Origin: Polyangia bacterium
GTDB taxonomy: Bacteria; Myxococcota_A; Polyangia; Polyangiales; Polyangiaceae
Assembly: GCA_030426145.1 (NCBI GenBank)
Contig: JAUHZF010000048.1
Location: 1-36,314, forward strand
Reading direction: 5' to 3'
DNA length: 36,314 nt
Part shown: piece by piece, positions 8,176 through 15,063 of the stretch
Position numbering within the stretch: position 1 is the first letter of the stretch
How the letters are laid out: every line of letters starts with the position of its first letter
Notes under the pieces: model-generated
What the model was told of the DNA's origin: nothing
What the model saw: the letters and a program-made list of their open reading frames with translations, nothing else
Database searches by the model: none
Made by a program: the position numbers and the translations under genes

Positions 8176-8326
8176 TTTGTGGGCAGGACTTCGTTCTTTC
8201 TGGGGCCGCCTTCGGCGGCGCTGCCCGCGCAACAAGTGCTCAAGCCCGCTCACGCGGGCTTTTCGCTTTTGTGGGCAGGACCTCGTTTCCTCTTGGGGCC
8301 GCCTTCGGCGGCGCTGCCCGCGCAAC
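8176..8326 (+). repeat. Two extra copies of the tRNA-fMet 3' end in a tandem unit
   Basis: The last 12 bases around the tRNA end (TGCCCGCGCAAC, 8131-8142) recur exactly at 8222-8233 and 8315-8326. Each extra copy is preceded by the same segment of about 46 bases, starting TTTGTGGGCAGGAC and containing a GCCGCCTTCGGCGGC hairpin (8176-8233 and 8268-8326). The first extra copy is followed by a second terminator hairpin. This is serial duplication of the tRNA tail and terminator; integration scars or recombination could have made it. Confidence 0.88.
8242..8263 (+). terminator. Second terminator-like hairpin in the tRNA-tail repeat
   Basis: AAGCCCGC (8242-8249) pairs with GCGGGCTT (8254-8261) around TCAC, followed by TT. 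The loop matches that of the first terminator at 8150-8171 but the stem sequence differs, so the stem has changed with compensation or was acquired separately. Confidence 0.75.
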
Positions 8327-8360
8327 CCGACATGAACCACGTGTCATGAGGTCCGTAGGT

Positions 8361-8720
8361 TCAGTCTCGTTGTGCGTCTGAGCTATCATCCACGTCTCGA
8401 AGCGCCGCATCGAGCATCGGAACGAGGTCGGAGCGACCGAGGGCCTCATCGAGCTGCATGAGCAGATCTCGAGCTTCCACCACGTCGACACCTGAGCTGG
8501 CCAGAAGTCCTCGCAGATCCTCCAGGTCCTTCCCTCGTCCGCTCAGGACCTTCATCACCACGAGGTCCGTGGGGTGTGCCACAGGAACCTCGACGCCGTC
8601 GACGGCCAAGCGGTCGGCGCGCCCGAGCGCGAGTGTTTCGAGCCCCGAACCGGCCACGACGAGGTCGACTTCCATCCCCGAGGTGGCCAGAGCTCGGAGT
8701 GTTTCACCGAGCGCCGACAT
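8361..8720 (-). pseudogene. Truncated nucleotidyltransferase-like protein (AbiEii-type C-terminal part)
   Basis: The 119-residue frame contains the conserved stretch 'VEVPVAHPTDLVVMKVLSG' followed by 'KDLEDLRGLL', which I recognise from nucleotidyltransferase proteins of the AbiEii/DUF-type families. The usual N-terminal part of about 80-90 residues, with the catalytic GG-x-DxD region, is absent. A stop codon in the same frame lies about 25 bases upstream of the ATG, so the frame cannot be extended. The start overlaps the upstream gene by 17 bp, as in translationally coupled pairs. The likeliest reading is a deletion remnant of a toxin-antitoxin-like or abortive-infection module. A genuine short protein cannot be excluded. 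Confidence 0.55.
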
Positions 8721-8988
8721 CTGCGGCCTCGTGGAGCAGCCGCTTCAAGCGCACGTGCGCGTCGAGGTCGGCTCGCCGAGTCGCCTCATCCGGCCACCCT
8801 AGGTTCGTCGCCTTGGCGGCCTCGTAGAGCTCGATGGCGAGACGAACGCGTTCGGCGACGGGAAGCTGAGCGCGCCGCCGCCGGGCAAGACGTTCGGGGG
8901 CTCCCCAGTCTCGCTTGGCGTAGCGGCGGCGTCGAGACGAGGCATCTCGACAGTATAGCTCCTTAGGCCGGTGACCATCGCATCTCAC
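8704..8988 (-). CDS. Small protein paired with the nucleotidyltransferase remnant (start uncertain)
   Basis: The C-terminal 70 residues look like real protein: 'DWGAPERLARRRRAQLPVAERVRLAIEL' (given in two parts: residues around the Trp and the RVRLAIEL helix), then 'PDEATRRADLDAHVRLKRLL'. It is Arg-rich and helical, resembling the small partner encoded before some nucleotidyltransferase genes, perhaps an antitoxin-like partner. There is no in-frame ATG near the expected start; the GTG at 8988 is a guess. An AAGGAG ribosome-binding-like sequence at 8959-8964 precedes an ATG at 8945 that is in another frame. This raises the chance of a frameshift and gene decay. Confidence 0.45.
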   Translation of the reverse strand: MRCDGHRPKELYCRDASSRRRRYAKRDWGAPERLARRRRAQLPVAERVRLAIELYEAAKATNLGWPDEATRRADLDAHVRLKRLLHEAADVGAR

Positions 8989-9396
8989 ACGGCGAACCGA
9001 CGGAAGAAACACTGGTTGACCTCGAAGCGCAAGGCGCGTCGCCAGCCCTGGGCGCGCGGTCCCCTTCTTGCTCAACACCTGGGCGGCGGTGCACGAAACT
9101 TCCGCCCCAGCCCCACCGGTACACGTCCTGGCCGAAGCTTTCTGCGGCAAGACCCATCGCACCGTGGAGCTGGTCGTCGACGAGAACTGCCCGCCCTTCC
9201 CTCACGATCCGAAGACCTGTGGCTCGCCCCTGCTCATGGGAGCCGCGCCACGCATGCGGCCGCCCCCTTCGACGAACTCGACCTCACGCTGCCCGCTCGC
9301 ACGGGCTGAGCCCGCCCATGGTGACAGCCGTGCCCGGCGGCCTCGACGTTTTGCTCCGTGGGCGGGTGGTCTCGATATCGACCTCTCGACGATCGT
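8989..9396. other. Stretch of about 400 bp without a convincing gene
   Basis: Short frames exist on both strands, for example a plus-strand frame from 9068 with 'HRTVELVVDENCPPFPHD', but none has a ribosome binding site, recognisable domain or full-length partner. It lies between two toxin-antitoxin-like modules and may be decayed coding sequence. I see no tRNA, strong hairpin or repeat in it. Confidence 0.4.
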
Positions 9397-9810
9397 CTAC
9401 ATGATGCTGTGAACACGCACACTGCGATAGGGAGCGGCCAGGCGCTCGAGGTCGGTGACGTCGCCAGTGAGGACGACGCCTCCCCCCTGCTCGACCACCG
9501 CCGCGACGACATGAGCGTCGACGATGTGGGCAGAGTTCATCTGAGCCCCGGTGAGAACCCCTCCCACGAGTCGCGCCAAGGCTCGATCGGTGTCTCGGAT
9601 GAGCAGACCGGTCTCACGCGAGAGACAAGCGTCGATGAGGCTCGAGCGACCGCGGCCTCGGTAGAGCTCAGCGAGCACCAACGTGGGAACGACGACCTCG
9701 CGGCCGAGACGATGGGCGACCGTGAGAGCCGCACGTACCTCCCGCTTCCGAGCGGACGTTTTTCCCGCCAAGGCCGAAAGTGCCTCCGCGTCGAGAACGA
9801 CACAACTCAC
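9397..9810 (-). CDS. vapC: PIN-domain toxin (VapC family)
   Basis: A 137-residue PIN-domain protein. The acidic residues that hold the metal ions are visible: Asp in 'VVLDAEAL' near residue 7, Glu in 'LVLAELYRG' near 48, Asp in 'AHIVDAHVVA' near 98 and Asp in 'VVLTGDVTDLERL' near 117. Family knowledge: VapC toxins are Mg-dependent endoribonucleases, often cutting tRNA or rRNA, and are neutralised by a cognate VapB. It overlaps the upstream antitoxin gene by four bases (ATGA), giving translational coupling with the antitoxin made first. All catalytic positions seem intact, so the toxin is probably active. The RNA target cannot be read from the sequence. Confidence 0.9.
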   Translation of the reverse strand: MSCVVLDAEALSALAGKTSARKREVRAALTVAHRLGREVVVPTLVLAELYRGRGRSSLIDACLSRETGLLIRDTDRALARLVGGVLTGAQMNSAHIVDAHVVAAVVEQGGGVVLTGDVTDLERLAAPYRSVRVHSIM

Positions 9811-10034
9811 TCGAGCAGTGCCTCGTACTTCTCAATCAGCTTCTTCGGCAGGGCGCCTTCCCGCTCGTCGAGCTCACGGAGGAGCTCCTCGAGCAACCGC
9901 CCACGGCGTCTCGCCGCAATGGCCTCTCGTACGGCATCGTTGACCTGCTTCGACAGGGCCTCATCCCCACGCTCGAGCTCCTGCACGAGCTCCGCGTCGA
10001 GGGACACCGAGATCTTCCGCTTTGCTGCGGTCAT
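9807..10034 (-). CDS. vapB: Antitoxin partner of VapC (ribbon-helix-helix type)
   Basis: A 75-residue, highly charged protein. 'RKISVSLDAELVQEL' at the N-terminus has the strand-helix pattern of a ribbon-helix-helix (CopG/Arc-like) DNA-binding fold. The C-terminal half ('LLEELLRELDEREGALPKK') is a long helix of the sort that wraps the toxin. Family knowledge: such antitoxins bind the toxin active site and repress their own operon. Position upstream of and overlapping vapC fits. A palindrome (10031-10057) covers the start codon, consistent with autorepression. There is no room for a ribosome binding site if transcription starts within the palindrome, so a leaderless mRNA is possible. Confidence 0.85.
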   Translation of the reverse strand: MTAAKRKISVSLDAELVQELERGDEALSKQVNDAVREAIAARRRGRLLEELLRELDEREGALPKKLIEKYEALLE

Positions 10035-10057
10035 ACTGGAAGCGTACTTCGGTATGA
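10031..10057. promoter_or_regulatory. Palindromic operator of the vapBC operon
   Basis: TCATAC (10031-10036) and GTATGA (10052-10057) form perfect outer arms, and GAAG-CGTA-CTTC lies in the centre. The antitoxin start codon is inside the left arm, so bound antitoxin would block transcription or initiation directly. The site is seen in sequence; binding is inferred. Confidence 0.7.
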
Positions 10058-10272
10058 CTCTCAGAGCTACCCGATCAGCAGGCGCTCCTCATCGTTGGCG
10101 CGGCAGGTGAAGCCGGAGCCGTCTTGCAATAGCTCACCGTCATGAGCTCGCCGATCGCCAGGGCCTCCTGGGAGCCCTCCGCATAGGGGACCGCCGTGTT
10201 GTTCCCCGTGTCATGACCGAGCTCGCGGCCGCAGGTTCCTGCCGCTCGCGTTCTTGGCTGGCTGCTCCGTCG

Positions 10273-11202
10273 TCACGGCCGGTCGTCGGGTCCGACGTCG
10301 TGCAGGCGCGTGACGTGGGGGTAGGCCTCTTGCAGATGCTCGGCCAAGGCTTGCACGGCCGGCATGACGCCGCGGCGGGAGGGCAGGAGGAGGCTGATCT
10401 CGGCGTCGCCCGCCGTCCACTCCGGAAGGACGCGGAGCAAACGACCGGACGCGACGTCGTCACGGCAGATGTAGGCGGGCAGTCCTACGATGCCCAACCC
10501 GCTCGTCGCGGCATCCTTGAGGGTGACCATGTCGTCGCTGCACAGGCGTGGCTGATAGGGCACGGTGGCGGTCACTCCATCGGGACCGCGTAATGCCCAG
10601 CTTCCGCGCTCCGGCTTGTAGCCGAGCTTCAAGCCCGTGTGTCCGTCCAGGCTTTCCGGAGAGGTGGGAATACCTGCGCGCTCCAAGTAGGTGGGACCGG
10701 CAAAGAGATGCCACGGCGCAGGAGCGAGACGGCGCTGAATCAAGCTCGAGTCGGGCAACGGTCCGGTGTGCGCACGAATGGCCATGTCGAAGCCTCCTTC
10801 GACGAGATCGACCGCGCGGTTGGTGACGTGTTGAACGACGTCGACCTTGGGGTTGTCGACCAGAAACGGCACGAGCACATCGCGCAGTGCGAACTGAGCC
10901 ATGCCCACCGAGCAAGTCAGGCGGACCTGGCCGGAGAGCGTATTCGTCTGCCGCTTCACCGCCGCCTCGGCAGCTTCGACCTCGTCGAGGGCCGCGCGCG
11001 CGAAACGGTAGAAGGTTTCGCCGACGTCGGTCACGGCGAACTGACGCGAGGTGCGTTGGATGAGCCGCGCCTCGAGCCGGTCTTCGAGCTGCTGAACGTG
11101 CCGACTCAGTCGAGACTTCGGAACGCCCAGCGCCCGCCCCGCGGGTGCGAACCCGCGCTTCTCCACCACGTGCACGAAATAGAAGTAGTCGTTCAGGTCC
11201 AC
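10273..11202 (-). CDS. LysR-family transcriptional regulator
   Basis: The 309-residue product has the LysR winged helix at the N-terminus ('DLNDYFYFVHVVEKRGF', 'APAGRALGVPKSRLSRHVQQ') and a substrate-binding domain from about residue 90. I place the start at the GTG at 11202, because AGGAGG ends seven bases before it and LysR proteins of this type begin at '(M)DLNDYF'. An ATG at 11220 would add six residues and would place that AGGAGG inside the coding region. It is divergent from the pirin gene, with a 109-bp gap holding inverted repeats. By family rule it probably controls the pirin-hydrolase pair and itself, responding to an unknown small molecule. Confidence 0.93.
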   Translation of the reverse strand: MDLNDYFYFVHVVEKRGFAPAGRALGVPKSRLSRHVQQLEDRLEARLIQRTSRQFAVTDVGETFYRFARAALDEVEAAEAAVKRQTNTLSGQVRLTCSVGMAQFALRDVLVPFLVDNPKVDVVQHVTNRAVDLVEGGFDMAIRAHTGPLPDSSLIQRRLAPAPWHLFAGPTYLERAGIPTSPESLDGHTGLKLGYKPERGSWALRGPDGVTATVPYQPRLCSDDMVTLKDAATSGLGIVGLPAYICRDDVASGRLLRVLPEWTAGDAEISLLLPSRRGVMPAVQALAEHLQEAYPHVTRLHDVGPDDRP

Positions 11203-11218
11203 CGAGCCGCCTCCTGTC

Positions 11219-11278
11219 ATCGTCCCACTCTTGGAACGATGAGTCTCGATTCTGCCACTTTCGAGACCCATCGTCCCA
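11219..11278. promoter_or_regulatory. Probable LysR binding region between the regulator and the pirin gene
   Basis: Two nested inverted repeats are visible. ATCGT (11219-11223) faces ACGAT (11236-11240). The longer TTGGAACGATGAGTCTCG (11231-11248) faces CGAGACCCATCGTCCCA (11262-11278), with about 15 of 17 positions matching. This is the arrangement expected for LysR-type recognition and activation sites in a divergent promoter. The exact sites are inferred. Confidence 0.6.
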
Positions 11279-11311
11279 TCGTTATGAATGGTGCGTACCA
11301 AGGAGGCCGAC

Positions 11312-12211
11312 ATGACCCTGCACGACCAAGACCGCACCACGCGACGCGAAGCCGACACCAAGACCATGCACTCCGTCGCGCTCACCGAGCCGACGCCAGC
11401 GCATCCCCTCCGCATCGGGGACGGCTTCGAGGCACTGAGCTTCAAGCACGCGCAGTTCCACGGGCTCATGGATCCGCTGGTGATGGTCGATCACTTCACC
11501 ATGACCGCGCCGACTTTCGGCGCGCATCCGCACGCGGGCATGTCGGCGGTCTCGATGCTGTTCGAAGACAGCGAGGGCCGCTTTCGCAATCGTGACTCGC
11601 TGGGCAACGACGTCGACCTGCTCCCCGGGGACCTCTACTGGCTCAAGGCGGGGCGCGGCGCGGTGCACGACGAGGCGCCGTCGTCGGGCGCGCGAACCCA
11701 TGCGCTCCAGATCTTCGTCAACCTGCCGGCCCGCATGAAACACGACGCACCGGGCGCACTGCACGTGCGCGGCGCCACCATGCCGGTGATCGAAGGCGAC
11801 GGACGACGCGTTCGCGTGGTTCTCGGTGAGACGCAGGGCGTCGTCGGGGCCTCGTCGCCCGCGTTGCCGCTCACGATCCTCGACGTGCAGCTCGAGGCGG
11901 GCCGCGACTACCACCACGACCTGGCGGCGGGCCAAGGGGCATGGCTGCACGCGGTTCGCGGCGACGCCGACGTGTGCATCGACGGCCATACGACGCACCT
12001 GGCCGAGGGCGAAGCGGTGGCACTTCGCAGTGGCGATGCGACGAGCGCGCTCGAGATCAGCAGCCGCGCCGGTTGCCAGGTGGTGTTGCTGCACGGCCGC
12101 CCCATCGACGAGCGCTTCGTACAGCAGGGCCCCTTCGTCATGAGCACCTGCGACGAGCTCAGCGCAGTGACGGCCGACTACGCCGCCGGGCGCCTGGGCT
12201 CTATCGAATGA
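11312..12211 (+). CDS. Pirin family protein
   Basis: A 299-residue bicupin. The N-terminal cupin has the pirin metal-site pattern 'MVDHFTMTAPTFGAHPHAGM' (residues about 56-75) with further ligands in 'GDLYWLKAGRGAVHDE', where other pirins have a His/Glu arrangement. The C-terminal cupin is weaker. Family knowledge: pirins are iron-binding, and some act as quercetin dioxygenases or redox sensors, while many are uncharacterised. The start at 11312 is chosen because AAGGAGG lies five bases upstream; an earlier GTG at 11288 lacks one. It is 40 bp before a cysteine hydrolase gene and probably cotranscribed. Pirin and hydrolase genes beside a LysR regulator are a recurring bacterial arrangement, often linked to stress from electrophiles; that link is inference. 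Confidence 0.92.
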   Translation: MTLHDQDRTTRREADTKTMHSVALTEPTPAHPLRIGDGFEALSFKHAQFHGLMDPLVMVDHFTMTAPTFGAHPHAGMSAVSMLFEDSEGRFRNRDSLGNDVDLLPGDLYWLKAGRGAVHDEAPSSGARTHALQIFVNLPARMKHDAPGALHVRGATMPVIEGDGRRVRVVLGETQGVVGASSPALPLTILDVQLEAGRDYHHDLAAGQGAWLHAVRGDADVCIDGHTTHLAEGEAVALRSGDATSALEISSRAGCQVVLLHGRPIDERFVQQGPFVMSTCDELSAVTADYAAGRLGSIE

Positions 12212-12251
12212 AAACCTTCACAACGAACGAACCCGTCCAATGGAGACCGAC

Positions 12252-12893
12252 ATGAACACATCCCGACACAACCCCGCCCCTTTGACCCAGAACAACGCCG
12301 CCTTGGTCCTCGTCGACCACCAGGTGGGCCTCATGACCGGCATTCGCGACTACTCCGTCGCCGAGCTCAAACACAACGTCGTTGGCCTCGCAAAGGCCGC
12401 GCGCGCGCTGGGCCTGCCCATCGTGACCACGACCACGTCCGCCGACACGCTCTGGGGGCCCGCGTTCCCCGAGCTGGTGGAGGCCTTGCCAGACCAGATC
12501 TTCATCGACCGCACGACCGTGAATGCCTGGGACGACCCGCGCGTCGCCAAGGCGATCCGGGCCACGGGTCGCAGCAAGCTCATCTTCGCGGGGGTCTCAC
12601 TGGAGGTCTGCGCCGCGTTCCCCGCCATGCGTGCGGTACGTGAGGGGTTCGAGGCCTATGTGGCCGTAGACGCGAGCGGCACCTTCAACACCACCAAGCG
12701 TGAGACCGGCATGCTCCGGCTCGTCCAGAGCGGCGTCGTGGTGGCCGACGGGTCGAGCCTGATGGTCGAGATCCTCGCCGACAACGCCCGACCCGAAGCA
12801 GCCGACGTCTACACGGCTTTGAACATGGACTGGGCGATGCTCGTGGGTCAGGTCCGCACCAGCGCCACGACCCCTGGCGTGGCCGCTGAGTAG
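12252..12893 (+). CDS. YcaC-like cysteine hydrolase (isochorismatase superfamily)
   Basis: A 213-residue protein with the superfamily core: Asp in 'ALVLVDHQVGLM', the stretch 'TVNAWDDPRVAKAI', 'GRSKLIFAGVSLEVC' ending in the active-site cysteine (near residue 120), and 'VAVDASGTFN'. These match the YcaC type of hydrolase, whose natural substrate is unknown, better than true isochorismatases. GGAG lies before the ATG at 12252. The gene follows pirin closely and likely shares its LysR-controlled promoter. No signal peptide is visible, so it should be cytosolic. Confidence 0.9.
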   Translation: MNTSRHNPAPLTQNNAALVLVDHQVGLMTGIRDYSVAELKHNVVGLAKAARALGLPIVTTTTSADTLWGPAFPELVEALPDQIFIDRTTVNAWDDPRVAKAIRATGRSKLIFAGVSLEVCAAFPAMRAVREGFEAYVAVDASGTFNTTKRETGMLRLVQSGVVVADGSSLMVEILADNARPEAADVYTALNMDWAMLVGQVRTSATTPGVAAE

Positions 12894-13227
12894 ACGCACA
12901 TCCTCGTTCCGCGATCCATCAGCATCCGGGCCGCCTTCTCGCATCGAGGACGGACCGTTCGTGAACGCCGAATGATCGCGTTCGGCAGGTCCCGACAAAG
13001 GCCGTCGCGCACGGGGGTACTCTCGTGCCCCAAAGGCGGGAGATGCGGTGAGCGCGACCCGGGCGATTAAGTCCCAATAAGTGGGAAGAGGGCTGGACCG
13101 TGCATAGGGTATTGATGTGCCAGCAGAAATCGCTACAAGGGGGAACGCGGGAGGGGCCTCCGCGCCTGGTCGGCGGCCCTCTTTCCTGGCCTCCTGCGCC
13201 GGGGCCAGCAGGTACAGGGAGAGTGCG
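12894..13227. other. Intergenic stretch of about 330 bp with two inverted repeats
   Basis: Just after the hydrolase gene, nested complementary segments near 12951-12992 (GGACC...GGTCC, GAACGC...GCGTTC) can form a hairpin, but there is no T run, so it is at best a weak terminator. TCCCA (13072-13076) faces TGGGA (13082-13086) across five bases in the probable promoter region of the next gene and may be an operator. I find no convincing -35/-10 pair or sigma54 site. An in-frame GTG at 13117 would extend the next protein by 37 residues through part of this stretch. Confidence 0.4.
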
Positions 13228-14955
13228 ATGGTAGAACACGGCGAGGCCCCTCAGGGTGGCCGGTCCAACGCGTCCACGCCGCTCGGGAACGACGCGTCCG
13301 GCATTGGCTTCGTCGAGTGCCGGGCGCTGCGGCTACCGGGCGCCCCAGAGCCTACGCTCGGGACGCTTCTCTGCCGCCACGGCGGAGCCCTTCGCCTCGT
13401 CGTGGTCGCCAAGGTGGCCCTCGACATGAAGTCGTCGCCCATGGTGCCGGTCGCTCCCCCGCCCATCCACACGGCAGACCTTTATCGCGGCGCCGACGTC
13501 ATCGTCGCGAGCGATCTCGTTCCGGGACGGACCCGCGTGGACGTTACGGTCGACGGCCACGTTCGGGGGCAGGGGCATCCGGGCGGCGAGCTGCGCGCGC
13601 GTCTGGCGCTGCGCCAGAACGGCGCCACGGTCATCGACAAGACCTCGCAGGTGCTCGACGAGGAGGGCACCGGGGTCGTGCCTCTGACCCAAGCCCGGGC
13701 CTCCGCCGGAACGCCACCATCGTCTCGGCCCGGCGGCAGCCACGACCCAGCGGCGGGATTCGGCGCCCTCGGCGCTGATGGGCCGGTTCGCCAGCGCTAC
13801 CTCACGGGGCCCCAGCGGGCGCTTCTCAGCGCCCCGGTCATGACCTTGGCCGACGACCTCGATTGGCGCTTCTTCCAGGCTGCCCCTGCCGATCAGCAGG
13901 TGGACGAGCTCGCCCCCGACGCCGTCGTCGTTCTAGAGGGCATGAGTGCCGATCGGCCCCGGCTCGAGGCCCAGCTTCCGAGTCTGCGGCCGCGCGGGGG
14001 CATCGTCGGGCTCGACCCGAACGGTCCCGACCGCGGCCACGACCTCAACTTCCGCGCCGACAGCCTGCACATCCACGCGGACCAGAACGTGTGTGTCGTC
14101 ACGTGGCGCGCGGTGGTCGAGGTCCCCTCCGAAGCGCTGGTCCCATCCCTGAGCCTCACGGTTGGGATCGAACCCCTTCGGTCGGGCTCGGGACGGCCCG
14201 CGCCAGGGACCCACGCGTCGCCGAGCCCCGCGTGGAGCGGCGCGAAACCGCTGCCGTTCCAACCCTCCTCGGGAACGCCCATCCCCCCCAAGGCCGAGAC
14301 GCCCCCGTCCGGACGAAGTCGCCCGCGCCACGGAGGGACGCTCGGCATGGATGAACCCGAGGGATCATTGGCCGGCTTGAATGCCCTGCCCTTCTCGAGG
14401 TCGACGTCCGCTCGTCCTGCGAAACCCAAGGCAGCACTGCGAGAGACCGTCGAACCGAGCTCACATCCCGCTCCCCCCAGCAACCCCCTCCCTTTCGACC
14501 CCAAGGCCAAGCCAACCCCGGCCTCGCCGCCGTCACCCGCCGAGCAAGGGCCGGTCCTGCGCGGCCAGACCGTGGACGTCGCGGAGCTCGAGGCCATGGG
14601 CGCAGACCTGTTCCCCTTCGGCCAACCCGCGGCACCTGCCCCACATTCGGCACCGACCCCACCTTCGGCACCGGCCCCACCTTCGGCACCCCCACCTTCG
14701 GCACCATCTTCGGATCCCCCGGCGGAGGCTGCGCCCTCCCCCCCTAGTGCGCCCGCTCCGGTATCGGAGGCAAGCCCCCCCGAAGAAGCCAAGCCCAAGC
14801 GCCCCGCCGAGCGCGTGTACAGGACTCCCTCCCACGACGACTCCGCCTCCGATGCGGCGTCGCCCAGACGAGCGCCCCGGCGAAAGAAGCGGCCCGTGCA
14901 GCGCGCACGTAAGCGCGTCGACGTGAACGCGCTGCTCTACCAGAAGAAGTCGTAA
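13228..14955 (+). CDS. DUF2169 domain protein with a long Pro-rich tail
   Basis: A 575-residue protein. The N-terminal two-thirds match the DUF2169 pattern as I know it: a strand-rich domain with 'ALRLVVVAKVALDM', 'YRGADVIVASDLVPGRTRVDV', 'RQRYLTGPQ' and 'DLDWRFFQAAPADQQ'. The rest (from about residue 320) is low-complexity Pro/Ala/Ser with four LPF/FPF motifs ('KPLPFQP', 'NALPFSR', 'NPLPFDP', 'LFPFGQP') and a basic C-terminus. DUF2169 proteins often sit near type VI secretion loci, but no such core genes occur here. The start follows AGGGAG at a good distance. The next gene, on the same strand 108 bp on, is the kinase-ATPase. A role in protein delivery or signalling is speculative. Confidence 0.85.
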   Translation: MVEHGEAPQGGRSNASTPLGNDASGIGFVECRALRLPGAPEPTLGTLLCRHGGALRLVVVAKVALDMKSSPMVPVAPPPIHTADLYRGADVIVASDLVPGRTRVDVTVDGHVRGQGHPGGELRARLALRQNGATVIDKTSQVLDEEGTGVVPLTQARASAGTPPSSRPGGSHDPAAGFGALGADGPVRQRYLTGPQRALLSAPVMTLADDLDWRFFQAAPADQQVDELAPDAVVVLEGMSADRPRLEAQLPSLRPRGGIVGLDPNGPDRGHDLNFRADSLHIHADQNVCVVTWRAVVEVPSEALVPSLSLTVGIEPLRSGSGRPAPGTHASPSPAWSGAKPLPFQPSSGTPIPPKAETPPSGRSRPRHGGTLGMDEPEGSLAGLNALPFSRSTSARPAKPKAALRETVEPSSHPAPPSNPLPFDPKAKPTPASPPSPAEQGPVLRGQTVDVAELEAMGADLFPFGQPAAPAPHSAPTPPSAPAPPSAPPPSAPSSDPPAEAAPSPPSAPAPVSEASPPEEAKPKRPAERVYRTPSHDDSASDAASPRRAPRRKKRPVQRARKRVDVNALLYQKKS

Positions 14956-15063
14956 ACAGCAGACGGCGTCACGCGCTACCTGCTCACGCGCAAGGGACGG
15001 AGCACAGCGTGTCACGCCCTGAGCGTCGTTGCGGGCGGCGCTGGGGGGCGTTACCAACACCTC

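Noticed and set aside
8142..8326. Possible CRISPR array
   Set aside because: There are only two to three copies, the repeated segments include tRNA and terminator sequence, and there are no cas genes.
8158..8340. Minus-strand frame of 60 codons with Arg-rich repeats
   Set aside because: It is a translation of the duplicated tRNA-tail hairpins.
10070..10272. Minus-strand protein-like stretch 'GELLQDGSGFTCRANDEERL'
   Set aside because: It is only about 25 residues of plausible sequence in one frame with no start or recognised family; it may be a remnant but cannot be supported.
13060..13130. Possible sigma54 promoter before the DUF2169 gene
   Set aside because: The TGGACCGTGCAT sequence lacks the required GG-N10-GC spacing.
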